From: Sva-07 sp031398325
Lineage (GTDB): Bacteria; Actinomycetota; Acidimicrobiia; Acidimicrobiales; Ilumatobacteraceae
NCBI GenBank assembly: GCA_031398325.1
Contig: JANNNB010000292.1
Span: forward strand, 1 to 34,094
DNA: 34,094 bases
Direction: 5' to 3'
The notes below the pieces were generated by a model that was given only the letters and a program-made list of their open reading frames with translations, made no database searches and had not been told where the DNA came from. The translations under genes were made by a program, and so were the position numbers. Positions 1 to 8,432 of this stretch are shown piece by piece. Position 1 is the first letter of the stretch. Each line of letters opens with the position of its first letter.

Positions 1-381
1 GTCGTGCTCCAGCCGGTCGACGCGATCCACCTGACTGCCGGCAATCTGCACGCCTACCTGCGTGTCGCCGGCGTAGAGCTGATGGGCGCCAGCGACAACG
101 TGGTTCGCGGCGGGCTCACGGCCAAGCCGGTGGATGTCGACGAACTGCTCCGAATCATCGACTCGACGCCACTCGTCGAGCCGCTGATGGTCGATGCGGC
201 GGCAATCGGCCGTTATCCCCTGCCGGAAGCCGGATGCACGCTCGTGCGCCTCGAACCGGGAGATGCACACACCTCCACGAGCGACGAACTCGCCATCGAC
301 CTCGACGGCACTGCCTGGTACGTCCCCGCCGGGGCAACCCTCACCCCGGCCAGCCGGACCTACGTCGTCATCCAGACCTGA
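1..381 (+). CDS. manA: Mannose-6-phosphate isomerase, class I (3' end only)
   Basis: This is the C-terminal part of a type I phosphomannose isomerase, the zinc enzyme that interconverts mannose 6-phosphate and fructose 6-phosphate in the cytoplasm and feeds GDP-mannose synthesis. The frame is open from base 1, so the gene begins upstream of the window. The visible signature is the cupin region with AGNLHAYL, GVELMGASDNV and RGGLTAKPVDVDELL, which is typical of the ManA C-terminal half; the rest forms the final beta-sandwich. The stop is at 379-381. The N-terminal zinc ligands lie outside the window and cannot be checked. The 144 bases between it and the next gene hold no other reading frame I trust. 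Family assignment is firm; completeness cannot be judged. Confidence 0.88.
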   Translation, partial: VVLQPVDAIHLTAGNLHAYLRVAGVELMGASDNVVRGGLTAKPVDVDELLRIIDSTPLVEPLMVDAAAIGRYPLPEAGCTLVRLEPGDAHTSTSDELAIDLDGTAWYVPAGATLTPASRTYVVIQT

Positions 382-525
382 CCGACGTCGATCGCATGTC
401 GATCGCGCGTCACTCACATTACAGTTTGACGACATTTCGACCGTCGGGCCAGCTAACGTCGCCATCTTCCGAGCGCTTCCGACCAACGGGCTGGTCGCGG
501 GCCGCAGTCACAAGGGAGAATTCGG

Positions 526-2382
526 ATGAAGTCACTCGCTCGTCGTGCTGTCCAGATCAGCATGGTGGTGTCCGTGTTCCTCGCCGGTGCAGTCGCCGGC
601 CAGGCTCCGTCGGCTCAGGCCAGCGTGGTGCCAGTGCCACCGGAGCGCGCACTGGACACCCGCAACGGCATCGGCGGCGTGAATGGTCCGGTGGGAGCCG
701 GTCAGGTCGTGCAATTCGGTATACCGGGAGCAGTAGCCGCCGGGGCAACCGCGGTCGCGCTGAACGTGACCGCGACCGATGCCCTCGGCGACGGGTACGT
801 CACCGCGTGGTCATGTGACGAACCCAAGCCACCGACGTCGAACCTCAACTTCACCCCTGGGCGCTCCGTCCCCAACATGGTCGTGATTCGCATCAGTCAG
901 GCCGCTCAGACACGCGGGCGTGTCTGCCTCGAATCATCGACCGGCGTCCACTTGATCGCTGACGTCATGGGATTGCTCACCGGGACGGGAGACGTCACGA
1001 CGACACCGCCCAACCGCATCGTCGACACCCGGCTCTCGGGCAACCCGCTGCGCGCCCGGGTGCTGCGACGGATCACCGTCGGTGGAACCCCCGGCGTGCC
1101 ATCCGGCGCCACCGCGGTGGCGCTGAACGTCACCGTCACCTCGCCACGCACCGGCGGATTCCTGTCGATGTTCCCCTGCTCGTCGCCGAGCGCCTCCGCC
1201 GCGATGCCCAGCTCGTCGACGCTCAACTTCCAGGCCGGAGACACCGTCGCCGCGTTCACGACCACGGCCATGAGCGGCGGCGAGGTGTGCGCCTACTCAG
1301 ACGCCGACACCGAGTTCATCGTGGACACCTTCGGATGGCTCCCCGCGACGGGCGGGCTTCGAGTCAAGGATCCCGAGCGAGTACTCGACACCCGAAACGG
1401 AATCTGGTCCACCGGCCCGGCCCGCAGCGGCGAGACCGTTCGCGTGCGGGTGGCGGGGCGAGGTGGCGTACCGAACGACGCCGCGGCTGCGCTGTTGACC
1501 CTCACCGTCGCCGACACCGCAGGTGCGGGGTACGTGACGGTGTGGTCGTGCGACGGGGCACAGCCGAACGCGTCGGTCCTGAACTTCTGGCCGGGCGCTG
1601 TCCGAGCGAACTCGGCGCTCGTCCAGCTCGGTGCGACATCGGGTGATGTCTGCTTGAACGCGGTCAGCTTCAACGGAACCCCCGTGAGTCTCCTGGCCGA
1701 TGCAGTGGGATGGGTGCCCGGAACGGCAAGTCGTCCGCCGGTCCCCGCGCCCCCGGTTCCTCAGCCCCCGGCGTCGGGTCGGTTCGTGACCTTGCCGCCC
1801 GGTTCCGCGTTGCCTACCGGTGCCCAGTGCGCAGCGGCGGTACGCCCCGCAGCCGAGATCCGGGCATCGGTCAACACCACCCCGAATGCCACCCGCGGCA
1901 CCCGAGCCAACACCCAGTACCCGCGAGTCGACGGCAACTTCGTCGGCACCACCGACCAAATCCTGCAATGGGTCGCCTGCAAATGGGGCATCGACGAAGA
2001 CGTCGTGCGCGCCCAGATCGCCAAAGAATCCTGGTGGCGCATGGACACCATCGGCGACAACGGAGAATCCTTCGGACTCGGCCAGGTACGCGTCCCCTAC
2101 CACGGCACCGCATTCGTCGACGACAACGCCAAACGATCCTCCGCCTACAACGTCGACTACACCTACGCCGTCTGGCGATCCTGCTTCGAAGGCGAACTCA
2201 CCTGGCTCAACGACCCTGGCGTCGAGCGAGGCGCGACGTACGCGGCCGGCGACGTGAAGGGCTGCCTCGGCGTCTGGTTCTCGGGCCGCTGGTACACCGA
2301 CCCCGCCAGGCAATACATCGCCGCCGTCGACGACTACCTCACCCAACGCATCTGGACCACCCCCACCTTCATCAACGGCTGA
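526..2382 (+). CDS. Secreted three-repeat protein with C-terminal lysozyme/transglycosylase-like domain
   Basis: This 618-residue exported protein probably acts on cell-wall peptidoglycan. The start ATG is preceded by AAGGGAG about seven bases upstream. Residues 1-32 form a signal peptide (basic MKSLARR, hydrophobic core, likely cleavage after AQA). Three repeats of about 115-120 residues follow (about 38-155, 162-275 and 282-398). Each has RxLDTR near its start, an ALNVT or similar strand, an aromatic-Ser-Cys or Pro-Cys turn, LNF, VC and an IxD/LxAD...GW/GL end. The cysteine pairs suggest one disulfide per repeat. A Pro-rich linker lies at 401-416. The C-terminal part (about 470-610) resembles soluble lytic transglycosylase or goose-lysozyme folds, with AKESWW (candidate catalytic Glu501) and GESFGLGQVR. 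Such repeats are common next to wall-active domains in actinobacteria. Enzymatic activity is inferred from these motifs only. Confidence 0.8.
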   Translation: MKSLARRAVQISMVVSVFLAGAVAGQAPSAQASVVPVPPERALDTRNGIGGVNGPVGAGQVVQFGIPGAVAAGATAVALNVTATDALGDGYVTAWSCDEPKPPTSNLNFTPGRSVPNMVVIRISQAAQTRGRVCLESSTGVHLIADVMGLLTGTGDVTTTPPNRIVDTRLSGNPLRARVLRRITVGGTPGVPSGATAVALNVTVTSPRTGGFLSMFPCSSPSASAAMPSSSTLNFQAGDTVAAFTTTAMSGGEVCAYSDADTEFIVDTFGWLPATGGLRVKDPERVLDTRNGIWSTGPARSGETVRVRVAGRGGVPNDAAAALLTLTVADTAGAGYVTVWSCDGAQPNASVLNFWPGAVRANSALVQLGATSGDVCLNAVSFNGTPVSLLADAVGWVPGTASRPPVPAPPVPQPPASGRFVTLPPGSALPTGAQCAAAVRPAAEIRASVNTTPNATRGTRANTQYPRVDGNFVGTTDQILQWVACKWGIDEDVVRAQIAKESWWRMDTIGDNGESFGLGQVRVPYHGTAFVDDNAKRSSAYNVDYTYAVWRSCFEGELTWLNDPGVERGATYAAGDVKGCLGVWFSGRWYTDPARQYIAAVDDYLTQRIWTTPTFING

Positions 2383-2410
2383 CACATCCAGCCCTCAGCT
2401 GCGGAAGCAG

Positions 2411-2462
2411 CGTTTGTGGCAAGAAGTTGGAGACCCGGGTCTCCAACTTCTTGTCGCAAACG
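2411..2462. repeat. 52-nt near-perfect palindrome between convergent genes (terminator or palindromic element)
   Basis: The sequence is symmetric about the CCCGGG at 2434-2439. Every position pairs from 2411/2462 inward except 2417/2456 and 2419/2454, which are G-T. The inner 34 bases (2420-2453) are a perfect palindrome built on AAGAAGTTGGAGACC. The top-strand RNA would form a very long hairpin with two wobble pairs. It sits 28 bases after the lysozyme-like gene and 38 bases beyond the ispG stop, so it is well placed as a two-way terminator, but neither side has a T-tract. It could instead be a dispersed palindromic element. Confidence 0.75.
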
Positions 2463-2500
2463 AGGAATGACGGGCAGCGGATGGTTGGCGTCGGTGGACG

Positions 2501-3724
2501 TCAGGCGTTGCGGCGGATCTCGACGATCTTCTCGCTCGCGTGGTTGGCATCCTCGCCCTGATCACCGAGGAGCTTGAGGCGATCCTTCTCGGCTTCACGG
2601 GCGGCCTTGGCCAGGTCGGCACGGGCGAGCGCTGCCTCGACCCCGTGTTCGTTCATGAACTCGGCCCACGCGACGAGCTGTTCGACCATCTCCGATTCCG
2701 GCACCACGGCGACGTTCTGTCCCTTGATGAACAGGTGGCCACGCTTGTTGCCGGCGGCGATGCCGAGGTCGGCGTCGCGCGCCTCGCCCGGGCCGTTCAC
2801 GACGCAACCCATCACCGCGATCTGCAACGGAATCTTGCGGTCGGCGAAGGCCTCCATCGCCTCGTTGGCGACGGCGATCACGTCGATCTCGGCACGACCG
2901 CACGACGGGCACGCGATCAGGTCGACGTTCTTGCGCTCCCGAAGACCGAGCGCTTCGAGGAGCTGCCGGCCGGCGCGAGCCTCCTCCACCGGGTCGGCGG
3001 TGAGCGAGTACCGGATCGTGTCGCCGATGCCCTCGAGCAGCAGTGTGGCGATGCCGGCCGTTGCCTTGATCAACCCGGCCGGCGGCGGACCGGCCTCGGT
3101 CACGCCGAGGTGCAACGGGTAGTCGGTCACGTCGGACAGCTGCCGATACGCCTCGACCATCAGCGGCACGCTCGACGCCTTCACCGAGATCTTGATCTGG
3201 TCGAATCCGACCTCGTCGAAGTAGGCGATCTCGCGCTGGGCCGACTCGACCATCGCTTCGGGGGTGGCCCCGCCGTACTTCTCGTAGAGCGACGGATCGA
3301 GCGACCCGGCGTTGACGCCGATGCGGATCGGCAGGCCCCGGTCACGCGCCTCGGCCGCCACGGTCTTGATGTGCTCGGGCTTGCGGATGTTGCCCGGATT
3401 GAGTCGGAGCCCTTGGACCCCGGCCTCCATCGCAGCCATCGCCATCTTGTACTGGTGATGGATGTCGGCGATGATCGGCACCGGCGATCGCGGCACGATC
3501 TGGGCCAATCCCTCCGCCGCCTCGATCTCGTTGCAGGTGCACCGGACGATGTCGGCGCCGGCGGCCGCCAGCGCGTAGATCTGCTGGATCGTTCCCTCGA
3601 CGTCGGCCGTCTTGGTGATCGTCATCGACTGGATGGTGATCGGCGCATCGCCGCCCACCTTCACGTCGCCGACCGAGATCTGCTTCGTCACCTTTCTCGG
3701 GACGAGCGAACTGGAGACTTCCAC
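2501..3724 (-). CDS. ispG: 4-hydroxy-3-methylbut-2-en-1-yl diphosphate synthase (IspG/GcpE)
   Basis: This cytoplasmic [4Fe-4S] enzyme makes HMBPP from methylerythritol cyclodiphosphate, the penultimate MEP-pathway step to isoprenoids. The 407-residue product starts with GTG, chosen because CGAGGG lies about six bases upstream; an in-frame GTG at 3691 would also keep the core. An N-terminal TIM barrel begins at ITIQSM (about residues 29-34). Cluster ligands are visible as Cys272 and Cys275 in ACPSCGR and Cys307 with Glu314 in GCVVNGPGEA. The length is normal for the bacterial two-domain form without the plant insertion. The C-terminal 40 residues are a charged helix. It lies 13 bases after the site-2 protease stop, so it is likely cotranscribed with that gene and with dxr. 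Confidence 0.97.
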   Translation of the reverse strand: MEVSSSLVPRKVTKQISVGDVKVGGDAPITIQSMTITKTADVEGTIQQIYALAAAGADIVRCTCNEIEAAEGLAQIVPRSPVPIIADIHHQYKMAMAAMEAGVQGLRLNPGNIRKPEHIKTVAAEARDRGLPIRIGVNAGSLDPSLYEKYGGATPEAMVESAQREIAYFDEVGFDQIKISVKASSVPLMVEAYRQLSDVTDYPLHLGVTEAGPPPAGLIKATAGIATLLLEGIGDTIRYSLTADPVEEARAGRQLLEALGLRERKNVDLIACPSCGRAEIDVIAVANEAMEAFADRKIPLQIAVMGCVVNGPGEARDADLGIAAGNKRGHLFIKGQNVAVVPESEMVEQLVAWAEFMNEHGVEAALARADLAKAAREAEKDRLKLLGDQGEDANHASEKIVEIRRNA

Positions 3725-3737
3725 GCGGACCCTCGGG

Positions 3738-5084
3738 TCAGCCGATCGGCTTGGTGATGTCGAGGTACAGACCGGTGAACATCAACATGGCGAGCACGGT
3801 GATCACACCCATCGCGAACGGCATGAGCCGTTCGACGTCGGCGAAGTACCGCTGTTGCGTGTGGCGACGCTTCTCCTGGACCCGCTCGTAGACGGCGATC
3901 GCTGCGTGTCCACCATCGAGCGGGAGCAGCGGCATCATGTTGAAGACGCCGACGAAGATGTTGAGCACGGCCAGCAGATAGAGCACACCGGCCAGTCCAC
4001 CGGCCTCGCCGACCTCGTCGGACACGTTCGCCACCCCGTACAGCGTGGTCGGACGGGTCTCCAGGTCCTCGTTCGTACCGACCAGGTGGCCGACGATGCT
4101 CACCGGGTTCAACACCTTGACGATGCCCTGCACCGATTCCCACGAGACCGGAACGATGTCGGTGACGGAGTTGACGGCCGCCGATCCGATCCCGTGATTC
4201 TCGTAGAGCGGCGGGCTGAAGCTGCGCACGCCGAGCAGCGCCGTCCCGAACAACGGGTCGCCCTCGGGAACCGAAGTGTTGGAGCCGAGCCCGACGGCGA
4301 TCGTCTGCGTCGCCCCGTCACGGAGGATGACCACCGGGACCGTGTCACCGGGCTCGAAGGTCCGCACGATTTCGCCGAGTTCCGTCGGTGACGTGACAGC
4401 GATGCCACCGATCGACACGATCTCGTCGTCGGCGGTGATGCCTGCCTGCTGGGCCGGGAGATTCTCGCTCGCCGCTCCGACGATCACCCGTGGCTCGTCC
4501 TGGGCGGTCAACTCACCCTGCGTCGAGTACACGACGAACAGCAGCGCGATGGCGATCAGGATGTGCATCATCGAACCTGCCGAGATCACGAGCAGACGCT
4601 TCGGGAAACTCTGCTGACGGTAGGAGCGCCCCTCGTCCGCCGGGTCGACCTCGTCCATCCGATTCATCCCGATGATGCGCACGAACGCACCGAGCGGCAG
4701 GGCCCGCACGCCGTACTCCGTCTCGCCCCGACGGAAACTCCACAGGCGCGGTCCGAAGAACAGGAAGAACTGGGTCACCTTCATGCCGGTCCAGCGGGCG
4801 GTCATGTAGTGGCCGAGCTCGTGGAGGAAGATCGAGATGACGACTCCGACGACGAACACGAAGATCCAGATGTTGACGAACGCCAACCAGACGAACAGCG
4901 CCAGGATCGCCGCCATGGCCAGGAAGCCCTGCCAACCGCCGGCAACCTCGTCGTCGAAGTTCTCGGTGACCGCACCACCGGCCATGATCTCGCTCTTGGC
5001 GCGATCCAATCGGGTCGGTGGGGCGAACACCGGCGCGCCGTCATCGACGGTCGGGTGGCTCGGATCGGTCAGTTGGTCGGTCAT
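3738..5084 (-). CDS. rseP: Site-2 intramembrane zinc protease (RseP/Rip1 family, M50) with PDZ domain
   Basis: This membrane metalloprotease cleaves transmembrane segments, typically of anti-sigma factors. The 448-residue protein starts with about 50 cytoplasmic residues. A hydrophobic stretch follows (about 53-86) and runs into HELGH at 88-92, the HExxH zinc site. One PDZ domain lies at about 205-285 (QQAGITADDEIVSIGG). The third zinc ligand is in the conserved MPLLPLDGGH (Asp390), followed by a last membrane segment near 420-443. A single PDZ domain matches the actinobacterial Rip1 form. The position between dxr and ispG is the conserved actinobacterial one (Rv2869c in M. tuberculosis, from memory). 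Its substrate here is unknown. A weak ribosome site precedes the ATG. Confidence 0.94.
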   Translation of the reverse strand: MTDQLTDPSHPTVDDGAPVFAPPTRLDRAKSEIMAGGAVTENFDDEVAGGWQGFLAMAAILALFVWLAFVNIWIFVFVVGVVISIFLHELGHYMTARWTGMKVTQFFLFFGPRLWSFRRGETEYGVRALPLGAFVRIIGMNRMDEVDPADEGRSYRQQSFPKRLLVISAGSMMHILIAIALLFVVYSTQGELTAQDEPRVIVGAASENLPAQQAGITADDEIVSIGGIAVTSPTELGEIVRTFEPGDTVPVVILRDGATQTIAVGLGSNTSVPEGDPLFGTALLGVRSFSPPLYENHGIGSAAVNSVTDIVPVSWESVQGIVKVLNPVSIVGHLVGTNEDLETRPTTLYGVANVSDEVGEAGGLAGVLYLLAVLNIFVGVFNMMPLLPLDGGHAAIAVYERVQEKRRHTQQRYFADVERLMPFAMGVITVLAMLMFTGLYLDITKPIG

Positions 5085-5141
5085 CAGGTTCGCACCGTCA
5101 ATTCCGTTCGGTCAATCTCGGTTTTCGGTCGCTTCCGTTGA

Positions 5142-6302
5142 TCAATTGAGTGTCGATCTTGCGGACACGATCTCGTTGGCGATCCGTCGGGCGGTGTGAT
5201 CGGCATCGATCACCTCGTCGACGGACGTGGGCTGCACACCATCATGGCGCTCCATCACCCCAACGCACACGTCAGGGATCTCATTCCATCGCAAGGTTCC
5301 GGCCAAGAACTCGTCAACTGCCACTTCGTTCGCCGCACTTAGCCAGGCGGGCGCCGTGCCTCCGATACGTCCGGCCTCGTACGCGAGGTCGAGACATCGG
5401 AACACGGCCCGGTCGGGCGGTTCGAAGTCGAGGCGGCCGAGGGTCGTCCAGTCGATCGAACCGAACGGGGTCGCAATTCGGTTCGGGTAGCCGAGGGCGT
5501 ATCCGATCGGGAGTCGCATGTCGGGCATGCTGAGCTGGGCAATCGTGGAACCGTCGGTGTACTCCACCATCGAGTGCACCACCGACTGAGGGTGCACGAC
5601 GACGTCGATCTGGTCGTACGGCGTGCCGTACAGTTCGTGCGCCTCGATCACCTCGAGACCTTTGTTCATGAGCGTGCTCGAATCAATCGTGATCTTCGGG
5701 CCCATGCTCCACGTCGGATGAGCCAACGCCGCCTCGACCGTCACTCCGGCGAGTTCCTCGGCCGTGCGACCCCGGAACGGGCCGCCGCTCGCGGTGATCA
5801 CGAGCCGAGCGACCTCGCGTCCGGCCCCGACCGAGGAGCGCAGACACTGGTGGAGGGCGCAGTGCTCGCTGTCGACCGGCACGATTTCGGCGCCGGGCGT
5901 GGAGCGCAGTGGCTGTACGACGGGACCGGCCGCGATGAGGCTCTCCTTGTTGGCGAGCGCGAGTCGCTTTCCAGAGCGCAGGGATTCGATGGTCACCGAG
6001 AGCCCGGCGAACCCGACGACACCGTTGACGACCACATCGGCGAGCTCGACCACATCGGCCAGGTCGGCGGTGACCTCGACGCCCGGGAGGGCTGCGGCCA
6101 CGATGCTCCGTGCGTGCTCGTCGGCTACGACGACCAACGCCGGCCGGAATGCTCGCGCTTGATCGATGACCGCGTCGGCCGACTGCCCGACACCGAGCGC
6201 CACAACCTCGTACGAGCCGGGAACGCGAGCGTTCTCGGCCCGGATGACGTCGAGCGTCTGGATGCCGATCGAACCGGTCGATCCGGCGACGGCGACCTTC
6301 AC
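5142..6302 (-). CDS. dxr: 1-deoxy-D-xylulose 5-phosphate reductoisomerase
   Basis: Dxr converts DXP to 2-C-methyl-D-erythritol 4-phosphate using NADPH and a divalent metal, the committed MEP-pathway step. The N-terminal Rossmann loop is VAVAGSTGSIGIQTLDV. Substrate and metal residues are visible in NKESLIAAG, PVDSEHCALHQCL, PTWSMGPKITIDSSTLMNKG and EAHELYG, followed by VVHPQSVVHSMVEY. I chose the GTG at 6302-6300, giving MKVAVAGSTG and 386 residues, because family members start there and it lies just after the cdsA stop. A GTG at 6326 would add eight residues and overlap cdsA by 16 bases. Neither start has a strong ribosome site. The close packing suggests translation coupled to cdsA. Confidence 0.95.
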   Translation of the reverse strand: MKVAVAGSTGSIGIQTLDVIRAENARVPGSYEVVALGVGQSADAVIDQARAFRPALVVVADEHARSIVAAALPGVEVTADLADVVELADVVVNGVVGFAGLSVTIESLRSGKRLALANKESLIAAGPVVQPLRSTPGAEIVPVDSEHCALHQCLRSSVGAGREVARLVITASGGPFRGRTAEELAGVTVEAALAHPTWSMGPKITIDSSTLMNKGLEVIEAHELYGTPYDQIDVVVHPQSVVHSMVEYTDGSTIAQLSMPDMRLPIGYALGYPNRIATPFGSIDWTTLGRLDFEPPDRAVFRCLDLAYEAGRIGGTAPAWLSAANEVAVDEFLAGTLRWNEIPDVCVGVMERHDGVQPTSVDEVIDADHTARRIANEIVSARSTLN

Positions 6303-6310
6303 GGGAACGG

Positions 6311-7768
6311 TCAGGTCGCCGCCCACGGTTCGATCACGAGCATCAGGTAGTACACGGCCGGGAGCGTGAATAGGAACCCGTCGAACCGGTCGAGCACGCC
6401 ACCGTGGCCGCGAATGATCGTGCCGAAATCCTTCACGTCGAGGTTGCGCTTGAACATGCTCTCGGTCAGGTCACCGAGCGGCGCCATGATCGAGATCACG
6501 ATCGCCAACATCAGGAGGTGCCCGGTGCTCGACCAGGTGTCGCTCAGATCGCGCATGCCGATCACGAGCATCACGACGAGCGTGAGGATCGTTCCGCCGA
6601 GGAAGCCCTCGATCGACTTGTTGGGGCTGATCCACTGACGCAGCGGTGTCTTGCCGAATGCGGAGCCGACGAAGTACGCCCCGATGTCGTTGGCCACCAC
6701 CCCGATGGCGATGAGGACCAGCGTGTCGGTCCCCCAGGGCGTACCTGATCCGAACGTCGACCAACGCAGGATCAGCGCGGCGAACGAGCCCATGATGCCG
6801 ATCCAGACGACCCCAAGCATCGTGATCGCCATGTTCGGCATCGGGCCGACTTCGATCGAGTTGGCACCGATGAAGCCGAGCGCGCCGGCCATGAATGCGA
6901 ACGTGATCACGAGTGGCAGCGATGAATCGCCCACCCAGTAGGCAGCGAGCGGCGCTGCAACACAGGCGGCAACGCCAGCCGCGACCGCGGGGCGATAGCC
7001 CTTCTCCGTCACCTTCGTGAAGTACTCGATGGCAGCGAGTCCGAGGGCCACCGTGACGAACGCGAGCGCACCGGCCGGCCGCCACATCGCGAGCGCAAGG
7101 AACACCGCAGCCAGGATCAACCCGGACGCGACGGCGACGGGGAGATTCCGATCGCCGGACGGCGGCGGTGTTGCGCCGGCGCTCGGTGGGCGTTGCGGCG
7201 AACCGCCACGTCGCTTCGGATCAGGTCGACGCGGCATGCCCGACGGGTCGGTGCCGATCGTGATCCGGGCGGGCTCCCGAACCGGTTCGGTGACGGCGTC
7301 GTGAACGGTCGTCGCGTTGGGGTCAGCTGCGGCAGCAACGGCGGCGTCACCGTCGTGCCACGTGAGCTCACCGGTCGTGTCGACCGGTTGCTCCCCGGTG
7401 TCGCCCGCACCAGGCGCGGTCCCCTTCCACACGGGCGACTCGGTGGTGAACGACGACCATACATCGAGGTCGTCCGTCGGGCCCTCGGGTGCGGCAACGG
7501 CATCGATGCGCGGCACCTCGCCCGTGGCCGGTTCGGTCCAGTGCGGTAGTGCTCCCGAATCGTCTCGCCCGAAACTCAGGCTGGCGCTGTCGTCGGATGG
7601 GCCTGGAGATCGCCGTAACTCGTCATCGAACGAGGTGACCGGCTGTTCGGATGTCTCGCCGAAGAGTGGGCCACCGAACTCCTTCTCGTCGAAGGCGTCC
7701 ATCTCACTCTCGAGCGGCCCGGGTCGACGGGGATTCTTGTCGCCCGGTTTCCAGATGTCGTCGCTCAT
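6311..7768 (-). CDS. cdsA: Phosphatidate cytidylyltransferase with long disordered N-terminal arm
   Basis: CdsA makes CDP-diacylglycerol from phosphatidic acid and CTP, the branch point for membrane phospholipids. The start is the ATG at 7768 (MSDDIWKPGD), with GGAAGG about eight bases upstream; an earlier in-frame ATG would run into frr and is rejected. The 485-residue product is much longer than the usual 270-300. Residues 1 to about 200 are acidic, Pro/Ser/Gly-rich and have no predicted fold. After that come about eight membrane segments. The family signature lies near the C terminus: ESMFKRNLDVKDFG followed by GHGGVLDRFDG, with the metal-binding Asp residues. The gene order frr-cdsA-dxr is classical. 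The role of the N-terminal arm is unknown. Confidence 0.94.
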   Translation of the reverse strand: MSDDIWKPGDKNPRRPGPLESEMDAFDEKEFGGPLFGETSEQPVTSFDDELRRSPGPSDDSASLSFGRDDSGALPHWTEPATGEVPRIDAVAAPEGPTDDLDVWSSFTTESPVWKGTAPGAGDTGEQPVDTTGELTWHDGDAAVAAAADPNATTVHDAVTEPVREPARITIGTDPSGMPRRPDPKRRGGSPQRPPSAGATPPPSGDRNLPVAVASGLILAAVFLALAMWRPAGALAFVTVALGLAAIEYFTKVTEKGYRPAVAAGVAACVAAPLAAYWVGDSSLPLVITFAFMAGALGFIGANSIEVGPMPNMAITMLGVVWIGIMGSFAALILRWSTFGSGTPWGTDTLVLIAIGVVANDIGAYFVGSAFGKTPLRQWISPNKSIEGFLGGTILTLVVMLVIGMRDLSDTWSSTGHLLMLAIVISIMAPLGDLTESMFKRNLDVKDFGTIIRGHGGVLDRFDGFLFTLPAVYYLMLVIEPWAAT

Positions 7769-7808
7769 GCTGATCGCCTTCCGCTCGTCGCTGCAGTTCC
7801 TGCGCCGC

Positions 7809-8366
7809 TCATACTTCGAGCAGTTCCTGCTCTTTACGCCCCAGCGCGGCGTCGACGTGCTCGACGTGCTCGTGGGTGACCTTCTCGAGTTCCTTCTCGG
7901 CACGCTCCAGCTCGTCTGCGGAGATGTCGCCGGCCTTCTCCGCCACCTCGAGCGCCTTGCGAGCGTCGCGACGAACGCTACGAAGTGCGATACGACCGTC
8001 CTCGGCCATGTGCTTCGCGACCTTCACGTACTCCTTGCGCCGCTCCTCGGTGAGCTGCGGCAGCGACAGACGGATCGAGATGCCATCGTTGTTGGGCGAT
8101 ACGCCGAGGTCACTGTCACGAATGGCCTTCTCGATCGCTTCGAGGGTTCCCCGATCGTGCGGCTTGATCAGCAGCTGACGTGCCTCCGGAACGGAGATCG
8201 ACGAGATCTGCTGCAACGGCACCTGCGCGCCGTAGTAGTCGATCGTGATCCGCTCGACGAGCGAGGGAGTCGCACGTCCGGTCCGAACGGTGGCGAACTG
8301 CGACTGCGTGTGCGCGACCGCCTTGTCCATCTTGTCCATCGCTTCCAGGAGCGTCTCGTCGATCAC
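7809..8366 (-). CDS. frr: Ribosome recycling factor
   Basis: RRF splits the post-termination ribosome together with EF-G. I chose the GTG at 8366, which gives MIDETLLEAMDKMDKAV and a product of 185 residues, exactly the family length. A second GTG at 8387 would add seven residues (MPGYAVD). Neither has a clear ribosome site. The protein shows the usual three-helix bundle and its beta domain: VRTGRATPSLVERI, VPLQQISSISVPEARQLLI, SDLGVSPNNDG, IRLSLPQLTEERRKEYVK and RSVRRDARK. It ends in a Glu-rich helix. It lies 66 bases after pyrH and 40 bases before cdsA on the same strand, as in most bacteria. Confidence 0.96.
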   Translation of the reverse strand: MIDETLLEAMDKMDKAVAHTQSQFATVRTGRATPSLVERITIDYYGAQVPLQQISSISVPEARQLLIKPHDRGTLEAIEKAIRDSDLGVSPNNDGISIRLSLPQLTEERRKEYVKVAKHMAEDGRIALRSVRRDARKALEVAEKAGDISADELERAEKELEKVTHEHVEHVDAALGRKEQELLEV

Positions 8367-8432
8367 GTCGACAGCGTACCCAGGCACGTCGCGGCAGTGG
8401 GAACACCGCGCGATCGGTCGCGTCTGAACCGG

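Noticed and set aside
425..459. Promoter TTTGAC ... TAACGT upstream of the lysozyme-like gene
   Set aside because: The spacing between the two boxes is about 22 bases, too long for a standard sigma-70 promoter.
1297..2385. Minus-strand frame of 362 codons opposite the lysozyme-like gene
   Set aside because: Gly/Val/Asp shadow composition, whereas the plus strand has signal peptide, repeats and ribosome site.
2540..3757. Plus-strand frame of 405 codons opposite ispG
   Set aside because: IspG with all cluster ligands is on the minus strand; the plus frame is an antisense shadow.
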